A program made the translations under genes and the position numbers. From contig JAPPJY010000085.1 in NCBI GenBank assembly GCA_028874335.1, forward strand, positions 47,026 through 111,025: 64,000 nucleotides of DNA, read 5' to 3'. This DNA is from Gemmatimonadota bacterium (lineage in GTDB: Bacteria; Latescibacterota; UBA2968; GCA-2709665). The notes beneath the pieces were generated by a model, which had not been told where the DNA came from, made no database searches, and saw only the letters and a list, made by a program, of their open reading frames with translations. This document shows, one piece after another, positions 46,040-54,931 of the stretch (positions are counted from its first letter, which is position 1; each line of letters begins with the position of its first letter).

Positions 46040-47269
46040 TCAGCCTGTGGATATCCGGGCTTCAATCGCCTCTACCGCTGCACGATTTACATAGCCCTGG
46101 TCGTGAAATCGAACGGCGTATTCAATGGGTGTAACGTCCTTGTATTCGCGTACACCTTCGTCGGGGGTTGACTTAAGGCCCTTTCTGAGGGACGCTCGAC
46201 GGGACGGGTCCGCTCCCCCTTCGAGAAGTACAACAGCCATTCTGTCCTCCTTCCGGCCCTTCTTGATGACGCAGTTGAACAGCGGTGTGTGCCCCCCAAA
46301 GCCGTCGACATCGATTTCAGCTGCTGCGTTCGGGTCCGCGCCGTGTTCCATGGCCCAATCGAAAATCTCATCCTCGTCAAATTCGATAGCCATGTGCAGG
46401 AGCGTTGTCCCATCCAGCGGTGTACCGTGGAGACCGGTGTCGTCACCAACACGGAAGTCAGGAGGATAGATATCGTCATACCGAAATCTGCGGGAAATAA
46501 GCTCTGAATCCTTTTCCAGATGACGCTCCAGCAAATCGATCCGTCCAAAATGGAACGCCATAGCGGGGGTGTCCGGGAATTCCACGCCACTTTCGGCGAG
46601 AATTCTCAGACACTCATGTTTTCCGACCGGGCTGCGGCTGTATGTCTCAAGGACCATCGCGGCCGGCGCGGAAAAATCCCCGTCTGCGTCGCAAAGTTCA
46701 CCGCCGAGATCCAGAACCATCTGCAGTCCCCTGCTATTCAGGGTTTCACAGGCGCCCATCGCGACTCCTCGCTCTACCCGTGCGCCTTTCTTTACCAGCG
46801 CTCGAACGGTGTCGGCATTTCCCTGAAGGATGGCGCGCCCGAAGGCGTGTTGGATCTCCGGACTACCCATCTCGGCCAGCATCTCCACAATACCGGTCTT
46901 ACCCAATTCAGCAGCGAACCCCATTGCAGCACCCCAGTGTGAACCGCGCCCCCTGGCCTCTTCTGTCAGGAGTTCAGGGTGCTTCGTTACAAGGTCGCGT
47001 ACGGTACCCAGGTCATCGCCAGACACAGCGGCGCACAGTCTGGCCGCGATCATCATTCTCGGCCAGCTTGGGTATCGATACGAGCGCGCGAGCACGAGTT
47101 GCGCGTCGGCCAACCTGACGCTTTCGGCGGAAACGTCTCGTGGATGCAGACCCTCAAATGCGGAAATCGCCTCAGGATCGCCTGATCGAAGGGCGTCCAG
47201 AAGCGATTTTGCCTGCTTCCTGAGGTTCTCGATGTTGGGTCTGACGGGAAGACTTCGACGGCGGGGCAT
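46040..47269 (-). CDS. Ankyrin-repeat protein
   Basis: A 409-residue protein; GGAGG precedes the ATG. Clear ankyrin units in the C-terminal part (GTTLLHMAIEFDEDEIFDWAMEHGADPNAA and GGHTPLFNCVIKKG style; only parts quoted) and weaker ones before. The N-terminal ~75 residues are a charged helical segment with a PSWPRM motif seen in many bacterial ankyrin proteins. No signal peptide. Probable protein-binding role. Confidence 0.85.
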   Translation of the reverse strand: MPRRRSLPVRPNIENLRKQAKSLLDALRSGDPEAISAFEGLHPRDVSAESVRLADAQLVLARSYRYPSWPRMMIAARLCAAVSGDDLGTVRDLVTKHPELLTEEARGRGSHWGAAMGFAAELGKTGIVEMLAEMGSPEIQHAFGRAILQGNADTVRALVKKGARVERGVAMGACETLNSRGLQMVLDLGGELCDADGDFSAPAAMVLETYSRSPVGKHECLRILAESGVEFPDTPAMAFHFGRIDLLERHLEKDSELISRRFRYDDIYPPDFRVGDDTGLHGTPLDGTTLLHMAIEFDEDEIFDWAMEHGADPNAAAEIDVDGFGGHTPLFNCVIKKGRKEDRMAVVLLEGGADPSRRASLRKGLKSTPDEGVREYKDVTPIEYAVRFHDQGYVNRAAVEAIEARISTG

Positions 47270-47550
47270 AGCAGCCTCCTCTCCCAGAGTCGCCCGGCGT
47301 CCGCATTTTCGGGCAGAAAGAAGGTGCTATCGGAATTTCAGGATTGGTGAGGCGGGTGGGCTTAGCCCTTTCCGCGGACTGGAGGCTCCCTGTCGAGCAC
47401 CCCAGCTATAATAATCACAAACGGGCGTCATGGCAAGCCGACTCTCTGAGTATCTCCATCAGGGAGTCTGAACGAACGCTTTTCCGGAGCTTCGAGATAA
47501 TCCAGGTCTCGTGGGCGTTCCATCAGTTGCTGCCTTCCGCCGCCAGAAAA

Positions 47551-47829
47551 TCAGGTGAGGATGATGCGGAGCTGCTTTCCCAGGGCCCGCGCAGCACGGT
47601 CCATTGTACGCAACGTTACGGAGGAATTGGAGGAGTCGAGCAGACGGTCCAGCGCCGAACGACTGGTTTGCATGCGCCGCGCCATCGCAGACTTGGACAG
47701 TTTGTTCTCCTCCATGAACTGACTCAACTGATACGCAATTACCCGTTTCGTTGCCGTAGCCTCCGCTTCACCGAGAAGGCCCTCTTCGGCGAGGAAGTTG
47801 TCAAAGTTGCTACCGACATGGTTACTCAT
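47551..47829 (-). CDS. higA: HigA-like XRE-family antitoxin
   Basis: A 92-residue protein. A helix-turn-helix occupies roughly residues 40-90 (ENKLSKSAMARRMQTSRSALDRLL). It overlaps the toxin gene by 4 bp (ATGA) and follows it, the HigBA order. It should neutralise the toxin and bind the palindrome upstream of the pair. Confidence 0.87.
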   Translation of the reverse strand: MSNHVGSNFDNFLAEEGLLGEAEATATKRVIAYQLSQFMEENKLSKSAMARRMQTSRSALDRLLDSSNSSVTLRTMDRAARALGKQLRIILT

Positions 47830-48176
47830 CTTGCCTCCCGTAACGTCTTCAGCCTGCTGCGCGCCAAATGGAGATCACTGGCGGAAGTCTTCCGACTCTT
47901 TTTCATAAAACCGTGCAACAGCAGAATTGCGCCCCCGTAGAAGGCAAAGACAATCCGGGCTGTCGAATCGGGCAGTGTGCTGCGGATCTCCCATAGATCG
48001 TTCTCGAGTTTTCGGACCAACGGCATTCCAAGAGGCCACCCGAACTGGACGGTCTTGATGTCCGCACCAATGATCTTCTTTGCCTCGCGATCCAGACTGC
48101 GCAGCCACATTCTAACCGGTTCACGCCCACTCGTCGTACGATAGAAGCGGACAGGAAGTGGCGTGTATCTATTCAT
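47826..48176 (-). CDS. higB: HigB/RelE-type toxin (Gp49-like)
   Basis: A 116-residue protein of the phage-derived Gp49-like/HigB family: REPVRMWLRSLDREAKKIIG at the start, LWEIRSTLPDSTARIVFAFY in the middle and HGFMKKSRKTSASDL near the end. The family cleaves mRNA at the ribosome. The promoter lies so close to the ATG that the transcript is probably leaderless. Complete, unlike the toxin at 57305. Confidence 0.88.
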   Translation of the reverse strand: MNRYTPLPVRFYRTTSGREPVRMWLRSLDREAKKIIGADIKTVQFGWPLGMPLVRKLENDLWEIRSTLPDSTARIVFAFYGGAILLLHGFMKKSRKTSASDLHLARSRLKTLREAR

Positions 48177-48183
48177 CGTTATT

Positions 48184-48213
48184 AATGTACCAAATTTGGT
48201 ACATATTTGTCAA
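48184..48213 (-). promoter_or_regulatory. higBA promoter with palindromic operator
   Basis: On the minus strand TTGACA (48213-48208) and TACATT (48189-48184) are 18 bp apart. The spacer holds a perfect 18-bp palindrome TGTACCAAATTTGGTACA (48186-48203) that also covers the -10 box. This is a classic autorepression arrangement. The expected start of transcription is within a base or two of the toxin ATG at 48176. Confidence 0.8.
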
Positions 48214-48364
48214 GGAAAAAGCATCCGAAGATCGAAAAAAGCCATTGACGGCGGCTTGCGCGTACGGCGGTTCTACCGTTCTGATGCTACCCTGCAAAAC
48301 GACATGTCTACCCGGCAGTCAGCCCCTGTCTCTTGCCGACATCAAGATACCAGGCTGACGTTCT

Positions 48365-49174
48365 CTACTTCTCCACGACGAAGTGAACGTGGTTCGTCGC
48401 ATCTCTGAACTGGGGCAACTCCGACGTTTCCGCCGCGAATTCCAGGACGTTTTTGTATGCCTCCGGTTCGTTGGTCCACAGCGCCTCGAGAAGCGGCGCC
48501 ATGCCTTCCAAAAAACCCTCTGCGCCGGCATAGCTTACAACTCGCAGTCCAGCATCCAGAAGTTCTTCGCCGGCAATCTCGGGGTTGGACCAGTGACATT
48601 CGGTGAAATTGGGACGCTCACGATCTTCGAAGGTCGTTTCACCGAGCAAGCTCCGAAGAAAGGCGGGATCGATGAAGCGCTTCGGGAACCCGGCTAGACC
48701 GCTTCGGAGCATACCCCACGAGTTGAGATAGGCGACAATCGCCCTGCCTCCCGGCTTCAGTATGCGGACCAACTCACTCAAGGCAAGTGATCGATCGTCT
48801 CTCTCGATCAGGTGGTACATAGGACCGAGAAGCAGGGCTGCATCGAAAGATTCATCCTTGAAGACGCCCAGATCACGTGCGTCTCCCTGAACAAGCCGTT
48901 CCGCGCTGACTCCTTCAGACGCAATCGCCTTTTTTGCTCTCTCCAGCAACTTCTCCGAGAGGTCGAGCAGCGTCACCCGGTACCCACGCCTGGCGAGTTC
49001 GATAGCGTAGCGGCCCGGCCCGCACCCGATGTCGCATATTGCGCCGTTCGAGGGAAAGTATTTCTCAATCAGGCGCAGGGTGGAAGTGTATTCGATTCGC
49101 TGGAGCCCCGCCTCCAATCGGCCCCACTCCCTTTCGGGCACTGAGTCGTAGAAGTTTCTGACGTGCTTGCTCAT
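48365..49174 (-). CDS. Class I SAM-dependent methyltransferase (paralogue 1)
   Basis: A 269-residue protein with motif I ICDIGCGPGRYAIEL (about 46-60), motif II LLDLSEKLL and LKPGGRAIVAYLNSWG. It is very similar along its whole length to the protein at 50097, so the pair is a recent duplication. The metallophosphoesterase gene lies between them. Target unknown; the HWSNPEI and HVHFVVEK ends are features of both. Confidence 0.88.
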   Translation of the reverse strand: MSKHVRNFYDSVPEREWGRLEAGLQRIEYTSTLRLIEKYFPSNGAICDIGCGPGRYAIELARRGYRVTLLDLSEKLLERAKKAIASEGVSAERLVQGDARDLGVFKDESFDAALLLGPMYHLIERDDRSLALSELVRILKPGGRAIVAYLNSWGMLRSGLAGFPKRFIDPAFLRSLLGETTFEDRERPNFTECHWSNPEIAGEELLDAGLRVVSYAGAEGFLEGMAPLLEALWTNEPEAYKNVLEFAAETSELPQFRDATNHVHFVVEK

Positions 49175-49242
49175 TCATTCAATGATTTCAGAATACGGCT
49201 TCACTGACCCCGATTCGAGAACGCGATCTGGTGAAGGGGCCT

Positions 49243-49989
49243 TCAAAGGCGATTTTTCCCGGCCTCGGCCGGTGCATTTCTTCCACCGAACAATGACTGG
49301 TAGATAAAATGCCGGTGGGGAACGTCGCGCCTTTCAAACTGCTCGAACAGAGCGCGATCATCGTACGGAACGTGCCGCATTTTCAATTCGAAACTCCCGG
49401 AATCACATTCCAGAATGACGAAACGGGCGATCGGTTCGGAATGACAGCCCAGAGAACCGGGATTCACGTATCGGGCCGTCCCGATCAAGTCTGACGGCCA
49501 ATGATCGTGACCATAGAATACGAGATCGGATTCGATGTCCGCAAAGAGTCTGTCCAGGTCGGCAGGACATGGCTCCCGGACGACGGACGCGAAATCATCA
49601 CGGGACGCTGTGAGTGCGTAATGAAGGAACGATATTCGCACACCTTCGAATACGCCCTCAATCAGGTAGGGCCATTGTCCTATTGAATTGCGAAATGCAG
49701 GTTCAATGCTGGAATGTACCCAATTCTGATATTCCAACTCACCGTCGCTCATCCACGGCGGCGGCGGTTCCGGAAGTCCGTTCGCAAACCAGGAATCATG
49801 GTTTCCGCGGATCAGTTTCATGCCGGGCGTACCGAGCATCAGTTCGAAGCATTCTGCCGGAAATGGACCAATGCCTATGGCATCGCCCGTATGATATACC
49901 GCATCGGCGCCCTCACGTCGAATTGTCCTCAGGGCAGCCTGAAGCGCAGGCAGATTTCCGTGTACGTCTGTCATTACAGCGATTTTCAT
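49243..49989 (-). CDS. Metallophosphoesterase (calcineurin-like)
   Basis: A 248-residue protein from the ATG at 49989; the frame is open upstream to 50034, but homology starts at MKIAVMTDVHGNLPAL. The five metal motifs are in order: DVHGN, GDAIGIGP, RGNHDSW, HYALTAS, and GHDHWP, followed by VNPGSLG. It belongs to the YfcE/MJ0936-like phosphodiesterases. Substrate unknown. Encoded between the two paralogous methyltransferases. Confidence 0.88.
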   Translation of the reverse strand: MKIAVMTDVHGNLPALQAALRTIRREGADAVYHTGDAIGIGPFPAECFELMLGTPGMKLIRGNHDSWFANGLPEPPPPWMSDGELEYQNWVHSSIEPAFRNSIGQWPYLIEGVFEGVRISFLHYALTASRDDFASVVREPCPADLDRLFADIESDLVFYGHDHWPSDLIGTARYVNPGSLGCHSEPIARFVILECDSGSFELKMRHVPYDDRALFEQFERRDVPHRHFIYQSLFGGRNAPAEAGKNRL

Positions 49990-50096
49990 ATTCAGTCCAG
50001 GTCCGTTTATTCTCAAGCGACTGACAATTCTCAATCCCGTATCTTGCCATTGAGGCCGCGATCCGTGAGCCGAAGCCTCGAGGTCATCGACGCGCG

Positions 50097-50906
50097 TTAT
50101 CTTTCAACCACAAAGTGTACATGGTCGGTTGTATCTCTGAACTGGGGCAATTCCGACGTTTCCGCCGCGAATTCCAGGACATTTTCGTATGCCTCCGGTT
50201 CATCCTTCCTGAGTGCCTCGAACAGCCGCGCCATGCCTCCCAGGAATCCCTGAGCGCCCGCGCGACTGATGATCCGCAGCCCGGCATCCTGAATTTCCTC
50301 GCTGGCGATATCCGGGTTGGACCAGTGACATTCCGTGAATCCGGAGAGTTCATGGTCTTCAAATGCCTGTTCGCCGAGCATGCTCCTCAGAAAAGCAGGA
50401 TTGCGGAAACGCTTCGGGAAATCGACGACCCCGCTTCGGAGCAAGCCCCATGAGTTGAGAAATGCAATAATCGCCCTGCCGCCCGGCTTCAGAATGCGAA
50501 TCATCTCACTCAAGGCCCGTGACCGATCGTCCCTCTCGATCAGGTGATACAGAGGACCGAGAAGAAGTACGGCATCGAAAGATTCGACCTCGAAGACGCC
50601 CAGATCAAGTGCATCTCCCTGAAAAAACCGATCGGCGGTTGTTCCTTCCGATGCAAACGCCCTCTCTGCTCTCTCCAGCAGCTTCTCCGAGAGGTCGCAC
50701 AGCGTTACCCGGTACCCGCGCCTGGCGAGTTCGATGGCGTAACGACCCGGCCCGCACCCGATGTCACATATCGCGCCGCTGGAGGGAAAGTACTTCTCAA
50801 TCAGGCGCAGGGTGGATGCGAACTCGATCCGCGAAAGCCCGGTTTCCAGCCGCTCCCACTCGCGTTCAGGCGCCGAGTCGTAATAGTTTCTGACGTACTC
50901 GCTCAT
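50097..50906 (-). CDS. Class I SAM-dependent methyltransferase (paralogue 2)
   Basis: A 269-residue protein with the same motifs and length as the one at 48365 (ICDIGCGPGRYAIEL, LKPGGRAIIAFLNSWG). The start codon follows directly after the stop of a small antitoxin-like remnant. Duplication together with the intervening phosphoesterase gene, or insertion of that gene between copies, are both possible. Confidence 0.88.
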   Translation of the reverse strand: MSEYVRNYYDSAPEREWERLETGLSRIEFASTLRLIEKYFPSSGAICDIGCGPGRYAIELARRGYRVTLCDLSEKLLERAERAFASEGTTADRFFQGDALDLGVFEVESFDAVLLLGPLYHLIERDDRSRALSEMIRILKPGGRAIIAFLNSWGLLRSGVVDFPKRFRNPAFLRSMLGEQAFEDHELSGFTECHWSNPDIASEEIQDAGLRIISRAGAQGFLGGMARLFEALRKDEPEAYENVLEFAAETSELPQFRDTTDHVHFVVER

Positions 50907-51080
50907 TCAGGTTTCAATTTCCCCAAACGGTTCCTGTTGCGACTTATCATGTCCCTTGGTGTTCGACCTGATATCTGCCGGATCCACCTGCATCGTGCGC
51001 CCCGGCTTCAACGTTCCTCGCGTGATCTCACCGGCCTGTTTGACGCTGGCCGCCAGTCGGGCGAAGTCGTGTTCATTCAT
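50907..51080 (-). pseudogene. Truncated antitoxin (XRE/HigA-type) remnant
   Basis: A 57-codon frame from the ATG at 51080. Its start MNEHDFARLAASVKQAGEI and TRGTLKPGRTM resembles the N-terminus of a common antitoxin family (HigA/YgiT-like regulators) that continues into a helix-turn-helix. Here it ends right after about 20 further residues, where the HTH should begin. No toxin gene is visible upstream. The stop codon abuts the methyltransferase ATG, so it could also serve as a translated leader. Confidence 0.45.
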
Positions 51081-51697
51081 GCCGAAGCACACCTATCGAA
51101 TAACGGATTTGATTAACTACGATAATCGCGAAAATGCGCGAAATAAGTGGCTCGAAAAATCGTCCACAGCTGATGGCGAAACGAGTCGGTCCTACCTTCG
51201 CGAAGACTGTTCTCCTGAGGAGGCCTAAAGGCAGTCGATGTGTCCGCGCACAAGTTCATCTACAAGGGGCGTCTACTACAAGTATAATCGAGAATACGGG
51301 AGATTCTTCGCGGCGCACTGATTGACATGTTTTGCGAAAACTATTAGCGAAACACTGAGCCCACGCCTTCGCAGAACATGTCATCCTGAGGAGGCCAGCG
51401 CGCTCAGAATGACATGTTTTACGATTGTCAAGCATATGGCTTCGCGCTGTCATCCAGAGGACCTGCCCTGAGCCTGTCGAAGGGTGCCCCCAGGCCGACG
51501 AAGGATCTACTGCAGCATCGAATCATCCCCATGCGATTTTCACGTGTCGATACCTGAGAGGCAGCACGTCCGCATCAAACTCGTACAAGATCGCGAATTG
51601 AACCCACTTTTCGTACCATGTCTCTGAGAATCCCACGGTTTTTGGACAGCAGTAGTACCAAATATTCCTCTATGTGCGTACCAAGCCGCTTTTATCC
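51081..51697. other. Intergenic region with degenerate short repeats
   Basis: About 600 bp. It has several versions of a TCATCCTGAGGAGGCC-type motif (for example around 51210 and 51380) and one CCCTGAGCCTGTCGAAGGG (51464-51482). A partial palindrome around ACATGTCATCCTGAG and its distant complement is seen at 51373-51420. No convincing gene. Confidence 0.5.
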
Positions 51698-52480
51698 TCA
51701 GAGAAACTTCCGCAGCTCCAGCAGGTTCCCGATCTCCGCGAATGGCTGGATGTCGCCGGGTTCCCTGTCTTTTCGATTCACCCAGATTCCCCTGATTCCG
51801 ACCGCCTGCGCGCCGCCGATGTCTTTCAGGATGTTGTCTCCTACCATCAGTATCTGCTCCGGTCCGGCATTTGCACGTCGAAGCGCGTTCTCAAAGAAAA
51901 ATGGATGGGGCTTGGCGAACCCGATGTCAGCCGAGACAAGAACGTCGTCGAAATGCCCCGCCAGACCGCTGGTCTCGAGCTTCAACCGCTGCAGATCGGA
52001 CGCGCCGTTCGTGGCCAGAACCAATCGAACGGTTCCCTGGAGTTCATCCAGAATCTCGGTTGTCTCCGGAAAATGCTCGAAGAGTCCCGTGCGGGTCTCG
52101 ACGAATTCGCCAGCAAGGGTCCGGGCCAGCCGTTCGTCATCGACACCCCGATCCTGCAGAGCCCGTGACCAGGCCTCGAACCGGTACGTAGGAGACCATT
52201 CCCGCAGCCAGACGAGGTTCTCATCCTCGCCGGCGAACCCGGCCCACAGGCCCTCCCAGGAACTGATACCGACCCGGCGGCAGTAGTCGATTACCGGCGT
52301 TGAACGCCAGAGTTCGCCAGCCCGCTCCAGGACCCTGTCCCGGAGTTCAGGCGGACGGACGCCGGCGGCAGCGTTCGCGTGTTGTCCGGTCTGTTCGAGC
52401 GCTCTGATGGCAATCGGTTTTTCGAGAATGAGGGTTTCGTCAAGATCGAACAGAATCGCTTGAACCGCAGTACGGACCAT
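51698..52480 (-). CDS. HAD-superfamily hydrolase
   Basis: A 260-residue protein. Motif I is FDLDETL (D12, D14), motif II VLATNGASDLQ, motif III a Lys in FAKPHPFFF, motif IV MVGDNILKDIGGAQ. It resembles the YjjG/HAD-IA phosphatases that act on nucleotides or sugar phosphates. It overlaps no other gene; the sulfotransferase gene lies 55 bp upstream in the same direction. Confidence 0.88.
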   Translation of the reverse strand: MVRTAVQAILFDLDETLILEKPIAIRALEQTGQHANAAAGVRPPELRDRVLERAGELWRSTPVIDYCRRVGISSWEGLWAGFAGEDENLVWLREWSPTYRFEAWSRALQDRGVDDERLARTLAGEFVETRTGLFEHFPETTEILDELQGTVRLVLATNGASDLQRLKLETSGLAGHFDDVLVSADIGFAKPHPFFFENALRRANAGPEQILMVGDNILKDIGGAQAVGIRGIWVNRKDREPGDIQPFAEIGNLLELRKFL

Positions 52481-52535
52481 CGGATTACTCGATTTCCGTT
52501 ATCTTGAATTATGTCCGGCCGATTGCAAGCTTGAA

Positions 52536-53336
52536 TCAGGTCGCCGGTTGACGCGGCGCGGCTCTCCACAACGCCGGCACGTCCTGGGCACTTCTGATTT
52601 CGGGGAAATGCCGTGCCATGTTTTCAGCGCAGATTGATTGGACCATGTCGGCGATGTAGGACGGATCGACGAGAGACTCGATTCGTTCGTGCCAGGTGCT
52701 GCGGTTCTGACATCCACTTCCCGCGTCGAGCGCGTCCACGGGTATCTGCAGGAAGTCTGCCAGTGGCCGATGCGCACGGGCCAGTTCGTGGGTCCTTATC
52801 ACCAGCCGCCGGTCCGGCGGGATTGAATGGCACCTGTCCACGTGCTCGTTCCAGGTATTCAGGAAAGCTGCAACCGAATCAAGCCCTCTTTCCGCAAGAG
52901 CGCGGTCGTGATCCGAGTGGGGATATCGTTCCGGTTTGGTCCACCAGGGGAGGAAGTCCAGGATTTCACCAGGCATCTCGCGGCTGACGAGGTGCCCGAC
53001 GGCCGATTGAAGCCACGAATAGCAATCACGGATGAGAACGATGAACTTCGAGGCAGGGAAGACCTCCAGCAGATGGCCGATGACGAATTGGTTCACCCAC
53101 GAGACATCGTATTCCAGATTGAGCCGGGCATCACGCGCGAGCAGAAACTCTCGGAATTCCTCCGCGGTGACTTCACCATTGGACTCGCGGAGGATCATGT
53201 CGAGCAACTCCGGTCGCTCCGGCTCGTGTGCCGCCCGGTAGCAGCCCGTCAGCAACCCGACGAGAGATGCCGTACCGGACTTGGCCTGCCCGACACAAAA
53301 CGCCTTGACCCGAACCGGATTGCGATTAACAGTCAT
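52536..53336 (-). CDS. Sulfotransferase family protein
   Basis: A 266-residue protein from the ATG at 53336; the frame is open to 53576 but crosses the repeat at 53491 and has no family features there. The PAPS 5'-phosphosulfate loop is CVGQAKSGTASLVGLL (residues 14-29); the 3'-phosphate-binding segment is KFIVLIRDCYSWLQS. It transfers sulfate from PAPS to a sugar, lipid or other acceptor. Fits an organism handling sulfated glycans. Confidence 0.85.
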   Translation of the reverse strand: MTVNRNPVRVKAFCVGQAKSGTASLVGLLTGCYRAAHEPERPELLDMILRESNGEVTAEEFREFLLARDARLNLEYDVSWVNQFVIGHLLEVFPASKFIVLIRDCYSWLQSAVGHLVSREMPGEILDFLPWWTKPERYPHSDHDRALAERGLDSVAAFLNTWNEHVDRCHSIPPDRRLVIRTHELARAHRPLADFLQIPVDALDAGSGCQNRSTWHERIESLVDPSYIADMVQSICAENMARHFPEIRSAQDVPALWRAAPRQPAT

Positions 53337-53490
53337 GGTGTTCTTGAGAGCGGCTGAATCGATAGCGGTGTTGTCTTGGGATACGGAACATTCCAATGCA
53401 GATTCCCGATGAATACCCTGGCGCGCCTTCGTGATGTCCAGTCGCAACCAGATAGGTGGCGGGGAACGGGCGGGCACTCTTGATGGACCA

Positions 53491-53570
53491 ATCACTCCCC
53501 CTTGAGGGGGAGTCGCAGAAGCCGAGCCGTACCCTGAGCACTTGCCCTTAGCCCGTCGAAGGTCCAAAGG
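53491..53570. repeat. Partial copy of the direct-repeat family (copy C)
   Basis: Begins ATCACTCCCCCTTGAGGGGG and continues AGTCGCAGAAGCCGAGCCG, matching the first ~70 bp of copies A and B at 42961 and 44353. The rest of the gap 53337-53616 has no gene. Confidence 0.75.
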
Positions 53571-53616
53571 ATTCAATGGTCGGCGCAGGATGCAGCCTCC
53601 TGCGCGGGTTAAATCC

Positions 53617-54210
53617 TCAGATCAGGATGGCCCCAACGGCGTTGAGTCGATATTGGCTGCCGTCGTATGCAATGGTCGTAACCGAGCATTCTCGTAAGAC
53701 TTCAGCACCGTAGGGGTCATCGCAGAATCTTGGACGGACGCGAGTCAGCTCTTCAGACGAAAAGACATTGAGAAGGAAGTCTGCCAGGACACCGCCATGG
53801 GTCACCCCGATCACAGTATCCCGGGATAACTGACGATAGTGATCAGAAACGAAATCCTCAATGCGCCTCCCGGCCGCTACGCTTGAATCACCGACAGCGG
53901 GTTGGTAGTCCCGTTCTCTGGAACAGTGCTCCCACTGAGCCATAAATTCATCGAATGATTGGCCCTCAATGTCTCCCCAATTCACTCGTTCCCGCAGCCG
54001 CGAATCTTCGGTAACTTCGAGATTCAAGACAGCGGCGATGATCCCCGCAGTATCTCTTGTACGTGCCAGTGGACTGCTGAAGATTCTTGTGATGCCGTGT
54101 GTTGCCAACTTCCCGGCGAGCCGTTCCGCCTCTTCCCGACCTTCCGGTGTCAATGGCGGATCGCCGATCCTGCGTTCTCTCTTACCATGGCGAATAAAGT
54201 GACAGCGCAT
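53617..54210 (-). CDS. Histidine phosphatase family protein
   Basis: A 197-residue protein from the ATG at 54210. The phosphatase signature RHG is at residues 7-9 (FIRHGKRERR), with FSSPLARTRDTA and the second catalytic His in GVTHGGVLADFLL. Complete for the branch 1 phosphoglycerate mutase-like family. Substrate unknown. The frame is open upstream to 54297, overlapping the next gene, but the homologous part starts here. Confidence 0.88.
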   Translation of the reverse strand: MRCHFIRHGKRERRIGDPPLTPEGREEAERLAGKLATHGITRIFSSPLARTRDTAGIIAAVLNLEVTEDSRLRERVNWGDIEGQSFDEFMAQWEHCSRERDYQPAVGDSSVAAGRRIEDFVSDHYRQLSRDTVIGVTHGGVLADFLLNVFSSEELTRVRPRFCDDPYGAEVLRECSVTTIAYDGSQYRLNAVGAILI

Positions 54211-54271
54211 CAAGTGTGCCTGATTTCCGGTTTTTCTTGTCCACCCCCGGGATCGCGCCGAATTTCCCAAG

Positions 54272-54856
54272 TCACGAATCAAGCGGCGCAAGGTCAATTG
54301 GAGTCAGCACGCCGAAAAAGCCATACTTGATTCCGGAAGGGTCCCCCTTGCCGGGTGGAAAGTACTCCTCTATCAGTTCCAGGAGCCGACGGTTGAACTC
54401 GGCCGCCTGCCGTTCCGAAAGTCGAGCGCGGTTATGGTTGACGGAGCTTTGAAAGCCTGGGCCGAAAATACCGTCCGCACTCTCCCGAAACGCCTGATTG
54501 AACTGGAAGGCAACTTCTGAAGATACCGCCTCGGTGGTTTCGGCATTATTATCACGTGGGTCCGGAAATCGGATTCTGGCTGCCGCCGGGAGACAACGCC
54601 AGGCCCTCGGGTCGCCACCGCTTTGCTGAAGATGTACGATATCTGATTCCGCAAGTCGCTCCAGATGGCGGAGGATGCGGGAATCAGTCACACCCAACGT
54701 CGACGAAATCTCCGCCACGGTTTTCGTTTCCCCGAGAGTTTCCAGGATGCGCCGGCGCAGGGGGTCAGCGAGCAGATTGACTCGTTCGTCATCAATGACA
54801 AGCAGAGATTCTCTTCCGGTCTCAACCGTGAATGTCAATTCGATCCAGCCCACCAT
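54272..54856 (-). CDS. Winged-helix (ArsR-like) transcriptional regulator
   Basis: A 194-residue protein from the ATG at 54856, which has GGAGG 6 bases upstream. Residues 20-85 form a winged helix (LLADPLRRRILETLGETKTV, AEISSTLGVTDSRILRHLERL). The C-terminal half is a helical domain without known ligand residues. Probable DNA-binding regulator. It follows the HAD gene at 54932 after 75 bp. Confidence 0.83.
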   Translation of the reverse strand: MVGWIELTFTVETGRESLLVIDDERVNLLADPLRRRILETLGETKTVAEISSTLGVTDSRILRHLERLAESDIVHLQQSGGDPRAWRCLPAAARIRFPDPRDNNAETTEAVSSEVAFQFNQAFRESADGIFGPGFQSSVNHNRARLSERQAAEFNRRLLELIEEYFPPGKGDPSGIKYGFFGVLTPIDLAPLDS

Positions 54857-54931
54857 CCGGATCCTCCATCGGAATGTCGTTGCCGTTGTGGTATTCCAGC
54901 TGAGGACTAACTCCACGACCGCGGTACGAGA

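Noticed and set aside
50956..51228. Small plus-strand frame in the 51-kb gap
   Set aside because: It is opposite the antitoxin-like remnant, whose reading frame looks like a real protein start.
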